Origin: Bugulina stolonifera
Lineage: Eukaryota > Bryozoa > Gymnolaemata > Cheilostomatida > Bugulidae
Length of the DNA stretch: 64,000 nt
Assembly (NCBI GenBank): GCA_935421135.1
Contig: OW285196.1
Location: 15,559,001-15,623,000, forward strand
Reading direction: 5' to 3'
Each line of letters begins with the position of its first letter. Within the stretch, counting starts at the first letter, position 1. Position numbers and translations under genes: made by a program. Shown piece by piece: positions 19,056 to 33,700 of this stretch. Below the pieces are notes generated by a model. It was not told where the DNA came from, did no database searches, and saw only the letters and a program-made list of their open reading frames with translations.

Positions 19056-21636
19056 ATGGCAAGTGATAGCATGCAGGGGGAGATAGCTATGAACATGTAC
19101 CCTCACCTGCTGCAAGTATCTAATAATAGCTCAGTAACAGACTTGCACAGCAGGAGTAGTTCTAGGAGTAGATCCATGTCAAGAGAGAACGACTACCAGT
19201 TTGCGGACTTAGCTGTAAGTATATTCATGATATATGACAGAGGTATTACTCATTAGTATGTATCTAGTAACTGCAGTGTAGGTCTGTATACATATACAGA
19301 GTCATTAGTACATGTATATTATCTCATAAAACAAAAGACGAAACGGTCTACTGTTTACGGTTTACGGTCTGTGGTTGTAGTCTGCCGTCCTCCAATCAGA
19401 TTCGGGGTCGAAAACCAGGACGACTCATATACGTTGCAATGCTGCCGGTCAGGATCTCGACTCCGGGTTGCGCTAGGACCTTGGGGCCGGGTCCCCCTGC
19501 GTCGTTGCCGGGGTGGGTCCCTAGCCTTAGGCCCTCGAACTCGACCTAGGGTGGGGTGGGTGTTCGACCCACCCCACCCGCCGAATAAGTGTTGGAAATC
19601 GAGCTATAGCTGACAGCGAATATCTCTTGGACCTGCGATTCATACATGTTACAATGCTGCTAGTCAGCATCTTGGCCGTAGCCTTAGGCTTTCAGCCCTT
19701 GCCCAGGATGGGGTGGGTACCCGGTCTACCCCACCTGACACATTGGTGTTGGAACTCGGGTTATCGAATTGGAGTTGTCCTCTTAATGCAAGGAAGCACA
19801 ACTCCTCATGGAGTCACTGTAACATGCCTGTGCCACCAGAGGTCCTCTACATGCATGACCACAGTACATGAACACAAGCCATCATTACATGCGAGCGAAG
19901 CGAGCAACTAATGCAGTGAGACTTGCGTCGCAGACCAAGCACGAAGTGCTTGTATATGTAGTAACTGCTGAAGCTTTAAAGTTTTCTCCTCTTACATGAG
20001 AAAATGTGAAACAGGAAGAGACAACTCCATAGTATAAAAAGAGGCTACATCCCATCCCTCATCAGTCCCGTTATTGTAGAGAGACACAACTTCCTTCCTA
20101 AGTACTCTGATAGCCCAGTATACTGAGGTAGAATCAGACCTCACGGAGTCGAACAGAGATGGCCCCGTACTACAGTTAGCTCTACGAGTTCTAAAGGCTA
20201 TCATACCAACCAGTGAACATGGCCAGCTAATACTTGGAGGAGTGGGTGGATGGTAAGAGTATAATTACCACCTAACAAGTGCAAGCTCAGTGATTGGATA
20301 GACTCTCACATGCCTTGGAAAATTCGAAATTACATAGTGCTGATTATGTTATGTGATACTGCATAGCGCTGACTATGCCATCTTATATGCACAATGTGCA
20401 TGTATTTATCATACAGTTGCTGTCTTTATAATAGCATGACTAGAGAGCTTTTATTTGTACATCTACACATATATTTTATTAAGTAGTCATTATTTCATAG
20501 TATAACTGGAGTATTCATGGTGAAGTTAGGAAAGATGGCTGCCTTCCTGTTAGGGGCTGGTCTCCTCACTCTGCAGGTGAGAGGAGCTAACTGACAGTTG
20601 CTGTCAGGGCTCTCTTCATAGTTGGTATAGAATGGAATCACATGTATATGTATTAATACAAGTAGCATACAGTTTATTCTAGAACATGTCTAGTAGTTGT
20701 CCCCTCTCTAGCTCAGAAAACCATTGTCTCATAGCTGTTGTATACTGGTATATGACTGTGTGATTGTGACACATTTTATGTGGTAATATATACCTGCTGG
20801 TATGTATATTGTAAAATACACTGCATGTACATAACTGCTATCACTGCATTGATGAAGTGAATCTGTCCGTCACGTCATGTCATTGCGACTTGAAAGCTAA
20901 GAACATAAACATGAATAACTGCAATGACTTGTTTATTAGAGTTGATGATGAAACTACTCAATAAACTTTCCAACTGCTTATATACTTACTACCCCACCCA
21001 ATCTTTAATGGTGTGTATATTGGTATTTACTATATATGCTAAACACTGATGGAACTCTGAGATTAGTGTGGATATTGTGGTAATAAAATTATATAATTAT
21101 GTAGAGCCCATGCTAAGTGAGGGGGCCAATAATAGTACCCACCTGTAATCATGTAAAAGGCACTGTGGGGAATCTAGGCTACACAAATATTTCAACATTT
21201 AATGTAAGAAGTATTTTGATTGGACAGTTGTTTCACTACTGGGAGTATGTACAGATAGACTGGGCCAGGATACACAGAGACTTGGCTAGTAGAGGGAGAG
21301 AATTTGTCAGAAGATCTCGGTTAGCAGTTACTGGGAGAGAAGACATTGGTGTGAGTCTCACACATATATGTAGCTGGTCTATGCCCTGCTGTGACCATTA
21401 CATGTACACATAATACATGTATGTAGCTGGTCTATGCTCTGCTGTGACCATTATGGATCGATTGGTCTGCAAATACACAAAAAGTAAATAATTATTAATT
21501 AGTTGCCATTTCAAGGGCAGATAATTCCGATTATTACATTGTTATGAAATTTCAGTTAGAGGACTTCGCTGAGCGTTCTAAACACGTTGGCATTGGATTT
21601 ATTAGTGGCTTCTTGTTGGGGGTGGCCATTGCTTGA
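19056..21636 (+). CDS. FUNDC1: FUNDC1-like mitophagy receptor (FUN14 domain)
   Basis: Five exons: 19056-19214, 20080-20252, 20501-20576, 21228-21350 and 21556-21636, giving 203 residues (human FUNDC1 has 155). The N-terminus is cytosolic and Ser/Arg-rich, then has DYQFADLA, which aligns with the LC3-interacting segment SYEVLDLT of FUNDC1. The FUN14 domain follows: GQLILGGVGGCITGVF (first membrane segment), KMAAFLLGAGLLTLQ, then HYWEYVQIDW, a near-match to the family signature GYVQIDW. The last exon gives the final membrane segment GIGFISGFLLGVAIA. The family sits in the mitochondrial outer membrane and binds LC3/Atg8 in mitophagy. An extra stretch of about 45 residues in exon 2 lies between the LIR and the domain. 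Intron 1 holds a 620-bp repeat element. Poly(A) signal AATAAA is at 21879-21884. A TTG codon upstream is in frame, but 19056 is the first ATG. Confidence 0.9.
19329..19952 (+). mobile_element. GC-rich dimeric repeat element, copy 1
   Basis: About 620 bp, much richer in G+C than its surroundings, in FUNDC1 intron 1. A second copy lies inverted at 30142-30775. It begins near GACGAAACGGTCT and ends with a hairpin AAGCACGAAGTGCTT. Inside are two related half-units, each with AATGCTGC, TAGCCTTAGG, GGGGTGGGT and GTGTTGGAA words. The first half contains a perfect hairpin GGGGTGGGT-GTTCG-ACCCACCCC. No coding capacity and no terminal inverted repeats are seen, so it is a non-autonomous element of unknown class. 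Confidence 0.75.
19771..19805. repeat. Short stem-loop repeat (family A) inside the dimeric element
   Basis: GGAGTTGTCCTC, loop, then GCACAACTCC. The same place in the inverted copy of the element (30290-30324) also has a matched stem. Confidence 0.65.
21362..21456. repeat. Two-copy repeat in FUNDC1 intron 4
   Basis: ATGTAGCTGGTCTATGC followed by CTGCTGTGACCATTA occurs twice, about 53 bp apart, near the 5' end of the intron. Confidence 0.75.
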
Positions 21637-22404
21637 AGTGTTCTACTAAAGGGGCCCCAGGCTATATCCATACATGGATTCAAGGCTATACTATGGAGTT
21701 AGACCACAAGAATATAACAGCCGTCTGTCCTCGTGTGAATGGTACAGCTATGGGAAGATATTGCTGCCAGGGAGACAGTTAAACTGTTCGCTGTACAAAA
21801 TATTAAATATTAGTACGATACCAAACGCTATAATATTTTATTGTTGAAGAATATACTTGTATGAGCAGAGGTTATGTTAATAAAATAAAATTACAACTTT
21901 GTACAATAACACCGTCTACGAGAGCTGCTTAGATTTAGTTCAAGAACACACAAGTTGTCCATGTAGACAGAGAAACTCTTTGGTTTTGGTTAATAGTGAA
22001 CGTGTGATCAGATGTGATCAGGTGTAGGCCCTACACTACACACAGTTACACAATATATACACACTTTGTTAGCTGTTGTGAAATAGTAACCAAACCAAAG
22101 CTTAGCCACATCAACTAACTGCAAGAGAGTATAACAAAAAATATATACGCTGTATTATGTGCAGCTGTGTGTGTGAGTGTGTAGTCAACTATAAATTGAA
22201 ACAACAATATTATTATAGTTTATGTTATACAGTACTATTTATAGGTAAAATAATTATATGTATGTGAACGTAGCTGTGAGTAGAATGATACAGTGAAATA
22301 GAAGGCGAAGCATTAATCATGATTTTTGGCTAATGTCCATAATACACTACCTATGTCCTATGCAGTATGCAATACAAATTCTTCATATCACGTTTGTAGG
22401 ATTA
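21637..22404. other. FUNDC1 3' region
   Basis: Non-coding. It contains the FUNDC1 poly(A) signal at 21879-21884 and AT-rich spacer. The SQSTM1 upstream region begins around 22400. Confidence 0.6.
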
Positions 22405-22427
22405 GTCACATGACCATGACACGTGTT
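22405..22427. promoter_or_regulatory. Two E-box/CLEAR-like sites upstream of SQSTM1
   Basis: GTCACATGAC (22405-22414) and GACACGTGTT (22418-22427) lie next to each other, 230 bp before the SQSTM1 ATG. The CLEAR site bound by TFEB/MITF factors in vertebrates is GTCACGTGAC. Binding here is inference. Confidence 0.45.
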
Positions 22428-22508
22428 ATTGAAGGTATACATGTTGATTAATCAGCAGAATCGGCCAATGATTGAGTCATGGTTAGCCAATTAGAATCAC
22501 GAGATATG

Positions 22509-22526
22509 GAATATTCTAGAAAATTC
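22509..22526. promoter_or_regulatory. Heat-shock element, four alternating units
   Basis: GAA-ta-TTC-ta-GAA-aa-TTC with exact spacing, the consensus array bound by HSF1 trimers. It lies 18 bp upstream of the TATA box of SQSTM1. Confidence 0.8.
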
Positions 22527-22544
22527 CAGTGATATACTGTTTAG

Positions 22545-22551
22545 TATATAA
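22545..22551 (+). promoter_or_regulatory. TATA box of SQSTM1
   Basis: TATATAA, about 105 bp upstream of the start codon. With the heat-shock element just before it, this forms a compact inducible core promoter. Confidence 0.7.
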
Positions 22552-22655
22552 GAGGGGCATTCTTTTATCAGCATCACAACAACAGTGAATACACTACGAG
22601 AAGGTAACAGACTATACAATACGTACACTACCATTGTTCTACACACAACACAGTA

Positions 22656-25959
<3,304 letters not shown>

Positions 25960-27040
25960 AAGTTGATGTATGAACAACCCTAAGGAACGCTCATACATTT
26001 AAAAGACACAGGCTATTATAATATCAATGATTTCATATTGTTCCAGCTATAAAAATTAAAATAAGTTAAAGGAGGACTAACTATATTAGTGTTTTATGAC
26101 ACTATTATATATTTTATAATCTTTATTTTATAATAACTTTACTAATAGCGTTGTGTCTTTACATTGACTCCATATTATTGGTATATTTTGTGATCTGTTT
26201 TCAATAACATAGCCTGTAATTATTTTATACTATTTAGACTAAATTAATAAAGCAAAATGTCATAAAATCATGCATTCAAATATACAAGAATCACCATTGT
26301 TATGAGTTCAAAAGGTGCGCAGCTCTATTACAATATATACATGTATATGGAAAGAACAGAATGAGGATAAAAAACCATATTGTTATATGAGAGTTGTCTC
26401 CTGTGTTTACATATACTGTTCTTGTATACAGATCAATTGACTAGGTCAACCTTTCTGCTTAACTGAAGAATAGAGGATAACTTCTAGATTGGTGAATATG
26501 ATTACATGTACAAATTGTGTATATACCTATATGACTGGTGTTGCTATGGTTAGGCTTATAAAAGAGTATGAAGAGCCAGCTGCTCCAATATTGTACCATT
26601 ACATGTACATGTGTATCATTGTTTAGGCACTTCTTGTCTAAGTTATCATGCATATCTCAGTTACCTGCGCAAAGTCCTGGTATAGGTGACTTTCACTTAC
26701 CTTTTACCTGCACATGACTACACCAAGTATGCGTGTGTCACATAGCCTATCATAACTGGGAGTGTTTGATGGTCATGTTATGGTGAATGTACAAGTATAA
26801 AGTCATGGTTACTCACTGGTCACTAGGAAAAAATAATATGTCTCCAGTCAAAAAGTTCTAGACGATACATATATCTGTCAACATCTACACCTATATTATT
26901 GGTATAAAACTTGCAGCAACAGCCCTAGAATATTAGGTAGCATCTTGGTTGGTGTCATTCACTCATGGCCAGTGACCGTCGGTGTTGCAATATTGTTGTG
27001 AACTATGAATTTAATCTCTATAGCATAATTGACCTACTAA

Positions 27041-27420
<380 letters not shown>

Positions 27421-28174
27421 ATTTCCACTTATATCTTTGCTAGCTAGATCACAATACAATCACTTCTATCTTTTTATTATGCTTTGCATTCTTGATAAAA
27501 ACTTATAGGACTACCTAGGAGTCTCGCAGCCTAGTTCCCTATAGAACTGAGCATAGTCGAGAATAACTTATACAGACTTGTGAACCTGGAAACAGGGGTA
27601 GGTCCTATGCATGCACAATAATATACATGATAGGAGCCTGTAGGACCTGTTGGTCAGCTGTATAAGGTTGTAATCTGCTAGTTCTATCGGCATCTAGCAG
27701 TAGTCAGGTTGGTCGATTTCAGTGCTTATGGTTTGTTGAGCCGTGTGCTACCCACAGCCAAGCATTACAATATTTTATTACTGAATCAAGCTAGTCACCA
27801 TACAGCTGTCATAGTGAATTGTGATAACCTGGACCTCTCTCCTCTAATTGTGTTTACAATATTTGAGAGGTGTAATGTATTGTAACCCTATCAACATAAT
27901 AAATGTGATCCCCAGGCTATAACTTAGCTAACTGCTAAATCCCTAATAGAGGTCTTCCCATTTGGATATGCCTATTAATAACCATGTACTGTAAGTATGC
28001 ATGTAATATTGCCGTAGATAAGATAAGGTACTCAGGGTTGGTTTCTATTTGAATAAGGAAGTTTTCCCATGGTATGGTAGATCTATTATGTTGTTTAGTG
28101 GATATAATGTAGCCTATATTGGCAAATAATGGCAGTAGGTAATCAGTCAGTGCCTAATATTCTCAGTGGCAGGG

Positions 28175-28721
28175 TCATACCTGCCAACTATCCCGATTTG
28201 GGCGGGACCCTCCCTATTTCAAACTCCCACTCCCACCAGCTCCCTATATCCCTATATCCTCCCTATTTCATGGCATCAGATAGGTATCTTTCATTCTTGT
28301 ATTATCCAACATCCAAGATTATCCAATAAATAGCATCAAATTAATACCCTTGTCAGTCTCATTTTACTCTATCTGGTATTTTGATACAGCTTTGGAGTTA
28401 TCAGCTACTACATAGCTTATATTATGCATGTGTACATGAGTCTAATATATTTGAGTAAATTGTTTTCACCACCAGTCTCTTTTTCAGCTTTTCTGTGAAT
28501 TAGTACAAGCATGGTAGCTAATTTACATGTATTACTGATTATGTCAAAAGTTAATTATTAGTGCTGTGATACCAGTGAAGCTTGGCAACCATACCCCCCC
28601 ACACAGTTCCAACTCTCCAAATGTATTTTCTACAGTTGGAAGTTAAGGGCCTTGCAAATTTCACCTGTGCACTTGAAAGTTAGGACTCCCTATATTTTTT
28701 CACTCCAGGTTGACAGGTGTG
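28175..28721. mobile_element. MITE-like element with short terminal inverted repeats
   Basis: The left end CATACCTGCCAAC matches the reverse complement of the right end (CACACCTGTCAAC). About 547 bp, no coding capacity. Words such as CCCTCCCTATTTC are repeated near the left end. The ends resemble those of the element at 59606-59926. Confidence 0.55.
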
Positions 28722-29483
28722 GGCAGGGTCAAGGGCTATTTGAACTTGAGCCAGATCCTGATAACATTATCTGGTAAACTGTATTACATCTAGGCATTTG
28801 ATTGGTCAATAGTTCACCAGGCACTATTGAGTGGTATGTTAGCAGAGTGTAACCTATTTATTCATGACACAGGGATAGCTGCTAGCTAGCTGGCAGGATA
28901 CGGTCGGTCGTAGGTCAAAGTTAATATGTAGAGTATAAGTATAGGTCAAATTTAATATGCAGTTATTATACAAACTAGTAATTGTAAATCTCAGCTGATC
29001 AATGAGAAACCAGAATTACCCAAATTAAATCCAGGTAAGCTACCAAGTCATATTCAGTATTGTATTAGTATTAGAGTATTCACTCATTACTAGCTGCATC
29101 TGCACTGCATTTAATTGTAAATATACAAACTAGAAATTATTGTACAGATCAAAGCACTAATGTATACCATAACAGGTATAGAATGCTCTCACTGATTTAA
29201 AGTTATCTTCTCTTTGTTTGAAAGAGAGCGTCACTTCTGCGTGTAACTTGGTGGACCCATTGAGTTCCAATACCATTGTGCCATCAAACTAATGAGAAGA
29301 AATCACATTTGACTTTGACATACAAACAGCTATAGACATGGCAGAGAAATCGCCTCCTCAGGTAATTATTTTACTAGTTACTAGTTACTAGTTACTTGTT
29401 AATACAATCTACATCTACATTGTATGTTAACTGATTAATCCTGTGAATGAGAATATCTGATACAGGAATGTGATTAGATTGTG

Positions 29484-29623
29484 TCAGGCTTGCCAAGTTC
29501 AACTGATGAAAATCAGGGAGATTCAGCATTTGGGTGGGGGTGTCCATTTTGGGTGGGGTACCAAAATTTGAGTTGAAAATCAGAGAGTCTCCTGCGGAAT
29601 CAGGGAGACTTGGTAAGCCTGGA
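29484..29623. mobile_element. MITE, about 140 bp
   Basis: Ends TCAGGCTTGCCAAGT and (reverse complement) TCCAGGCTTACCAAGTC. Inside, AATCAGGGAGA words occur near both ends. Non-coding. Confidence 0.6.
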
Positions 29624-30141
29624 TGGTGTACTAAAGTGAATAGATTTTCCACAAAATAGGTATTTCAAGGTGGTGCGTTGGCATTGCCCAATAAAATGTT
29701 CACTTCAATCATTATGTAGTACACAGGTGAGTAAATAGGGTGACACCACATAATGTGATCATAGTGGTATAGTCAGTCCAAACTCCAAATCTATTCAGAC
29801 ATGTAGTCAATAACCCTGGATATCGGCTAATCAGAGGGAGTGTTACATCTTCTGACAATATAATAATATATGGAGTGGAGAGAAAATCTCTGCACAATCA
29901 TGTCATTGGATTTTCCAAGTTCATTTTTCAATAAAACATGCAGACAGACAATATTGTAGCCCATACACATTGGGTGTGCATTAGACTGGTATAAAATTAA
30001 TACATTAACTGATTGTGTACAAATGTAAACAGAATGCATTGGAAATTTAAAACAGATTTTTCCCAAGCTCCTAAATAGAAATTCGGTCAAGGAACTATAT
30101 TTTGTCCTGAGCAGCAATGTTAGACAACACATATTTAGTTG

Positions 30142-30775
30142 ACAAGCACTTTGTGCTTGGTCTGCGACGCAAGCCTTACTGCATTAGTTGCTCGCTTCGC
30201 TCGCTTGAAATGATGGCTTGTATCGATGTACTGTGGTCATGCATGTGCATGACCTCTGGTGGCGCAGGCATATTACAATGATTCCATGAGGAGTTGCGCT
30301 CCCTTACATTAAAAAGACAACTCCAAGTAGATAGCCCGAGTTCCAGCACCAATGTGTTGATTGGGGTGGGTCGAATACCCACCCCGCCCTTGGTCAGGTT
30401 TTTGGGAGCCTAAGGCTACGCCCCCTCTCCCGTGGCCGAAATCCTCACCGGAGATCCTCACCGGCAGCATTATATCATATGTAAATCAAGAGTCCAAAAC
30501 GATCTCAGCTGCCGGCATAGCCCGAGTTCCAACACTTAGTCGGCAAGTGGGGTCAGTCGAGCACCTACCCCACCCTAGGTTGGTTCTGAGGGCCTAAGGC
30601 TAGGGACCCACCCCGACAGCGATGCAGGGGACCCGGTCCCAAGGTCCTAGCGCCACCCGGAGCCGAGATCCTGACCGGCAGCATTGCGACATATATGAGT
30701 CGTCCCAATTTTCGACCCCAAATCTGATTGGAGGATGGCAGACCGTAGACTGCAGACCGTTTCGTTCTTTGTTAT
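30142..30775 (-). mobile_element. GC-rich dimeric repeat element, copy 2 (inverted)
   Basis: The inverted relative of 19329-19952, roughly 80% similar by eye. It keeps both half-units, the terminal hairpin (AAGCACAAAGTGCTT on the minus strand) and a perfect GGGGTGGGT/ACCCACCCC hairpin, now in the other half-unit. Its right edge touches the proposed first ATG of the nucleotidyltransferase-TPR gene, so it may supply promoter or 5' UTR sequence. Confidence 0.75.
30290..30324. repeat. Short stem-loop repeat (family A) inside the dimeric element
   Basis: GGAGTTGCGCTCCC, loop, then AAAAGACAACTCC. It corresponds in position to 19771-19805 in the other copy; the loop and inner stem have changed while the outer stem remains. 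Confidence 0.6.
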
Positions 30776-33700
30776 ATGATTGTAAAGTCGTGTGAATACG
30801 CACTGAATAATAAACAAACTCTCTGGGAAGATTCAATGACATCCATATTGTCTTATTTCAAGAGTAAAGAGGAAAAGATCAGCGAACTAGAGCTAGAGGA
30901 TCTCGTTAAAGAGTATCACAACAGGGCAAGAGAAAGTGGACACTGGGCAGATTATCTTAGAGTAAGTAGGCTACTGTTTTTTTATGCTAATTAGTTTCAC
31001 TGTGACTCCCACAATTTTTCTATAATAAGTCACAATGCACATGTATTATAATTTCATCTAGGAGTAGAAAATTTATAAAATTGTAATTGTATCAATTTAT
31101 GAGAGTTGATCAAATCACGTATTACACTGTGTAAAAGTTTAAAACTGCATATATTCCGAGTATTCCGGTATCATTCAGTTTGTCAGCTCTTTTCCGCGAA
31201 ATCTCAGAATGCAAACTGAAACCGAATGCGGCGGTTCAATACGATTCAGTTCTAAAATTCTAACCGTGCTTGAACCTTTAGTGCGCCCATTTCCGGTAAT
31301 GGCTGGTGCCGTGAACACGTAAATGCATATTGTGCCTCTTTCAATAATTATAGTTCGATGTCATCCTTGGCATACAGATTTATTTGCATCCATCGTTGTC
31401 ACCCAGAGATGATTTGTTGTAGTCTTACTCAGTTTTTGGTGCTCATACTTACATATTATTATAAATAATTAGTATTTAATAACACAAAATAAAAATTGCC
31501 GCCATTACAGTTAAAATCTGTTAAAAAAGTCTGACAACTGACTGTGGTAATTGTAAGTAGAAGTGGCTTGGTAGTAATAGCTGCAGCAGACTACTTGAAT
31601 AACTACCACGTGTGGAAACCATTGGGCTCATGTTGTTAGTCAAGCAGGAAACTGGAGCTAACTTGTACAATATTTCGGGCAATCTTGTAAATTCATAACA
31701 GCACTACATGTTAGGCACAAGGGTAGTTACATCATCATGTTATTCTCAGGTAAACATTCCTCAGCGTTTGAGAGAGCACAAGATTTGCAGGTTTTCAAAG
31801 TAGAATTACACCCACGCGGAGATACTCAAACTAGACAAATTTTTACATTATTTTAAAGCTAAAGATACTATCTACACAGCTAGTGAAGCTCCTGAAAAAT
31901 GTAATAGCTTAGTTTGTAAAAGCAGTGGTAACTGGGATAGGCTTATCACAAAGATATTATTGAACTAGAATAATATTGTTGTGTTCGGGTAGCGAGGGTA
32001 GCCGTACAACGTATGACCAGGGCGCCGACCAGAGCACCGAAGTGTGTGAGCAAGGCCAGCCAGGCTGACACTAGCTAGCTTAGTGTTCTTACGGTTCCAG
32101 CTTGACATGTGCTAGAGGTAGGACGACCACTGTACTCAGAGGGAGGAAGTGTACGGAGGCAGAATTCCAACCTGCCAACTAGGCTGTGAGAGGCATGGGT
32201 TTGAGGGGACTGATGCCTCTGCACAGGGTATTAGAAGCGGTACCTATTATGGTGAAACATTTGGTCCTAGTTACAGTCCTGGAAAAGTCCTAGAACTGCA
32301 CTTGGAACCCAAGTCCAAGTAAGAGGCCGCTGATTAAGAGTAGAAGATGCTCTTTGCTGCAGTCAACAAGCAACTGAATTACAAAGTAAAATGCGCTACT
32401 TGTACATTTTATATATAAAATCGGACTCTGACTGAAAAGAGGTCCAGGGTACAATAGTAAAACAAACCGGTCTTGGTGCATAAAATATGATAATTGTGGC
32501 ACATCATAAATAGCCAAAAGAAGACAGTTGATGCGTCGTCAATGTACCAAAATACAGTAAATACACAAATACATGCAATAGTAGTTTAGGTAATGTATAA
32601 GTATAAGAATAGGTATGTACAGATAAGATACCAATTATAAGAACGCAAGTATGCAAATAACGTATGCACAGAAATTATTAATGCAATAGCCAATAATAGA
32701 ATTTTCTATAGGCACTGCGTCTCTGTGCAGGTGCTGGAGTGCTGGCACCATAACGCTTCAGGACATTGCAATATTCAATTATGATAAAATGTCAATTATC
32801 AGTAACATAATTACCTATGATATAGTCATTTTTGTTATCTTTTGCTTTGCTCTAGGCTCATGGTGGAGCAAACTACCTTGTGGCTATAGAATCTACAGAA
32901 GAGAGACTCAGACAGGTGTATGAGATAGAGAGTAGTTGGTATGGAGATAATCATCCAATCAGCTTTGAGGAACATCAGCTCTTGACCAATCAACACAAAG
33001 AACTGCTCATAGACTACAGGGAGGATACAAGATTTGATTTTGATAGCATCAGAGTTGTACAAGAAGCTCTGGACACTGAGGACATTTTCAGTGAAACAAA
33101 CTTGAACAAAGCGCTTAGTTTCTCTCAAAAGGTCTTTTCGTTGAGTAGAAAGTGCACAGACGGTTTCATTGTTTTTAATGGTTCTGTTATCAAATCATGT
33201 GTGGAGGTCCTTCAGAAAGATGGTCATGTCCCTCCTTGTTCCTTTGCTGTGATCGGTTTAGGTTCAGTAGCCAGAGGAGAGGCAACTCCTTACTCTGACT
33301 TAGAATATGCTTTCATTGTTGAGAGCGACTCTGATAGAGAATATTTCCAGAAGTTGGCAGTTGATAGTTACTTTAGAATAGCTAACCTTAGTGAAACACC
33401 ATTGAAAACCATTGGTATCAAGCGTACTGTTACATCAGTGTCTATTACTCCTACTGTGGGGTACAGAATAGATGGAATCTCCAGGAGAGCTGGTCACATA
33501 CCGACTGGTCACCCAGACAGTAATCAGAGTCTGATTCTTACCGTTGATCAGTTGATGGAGTTGTACAAGAAGGAAGTGATGTCACCAACTGACAGTGACA
33601 GGCCTCATGATCTCGCTGACCTTCTGTCTACCTCTGCACTCATTTATTTTTATGGAGAAGGTGCTGAGCTGTATAACCAATTTCTATATGACCAGCACAA

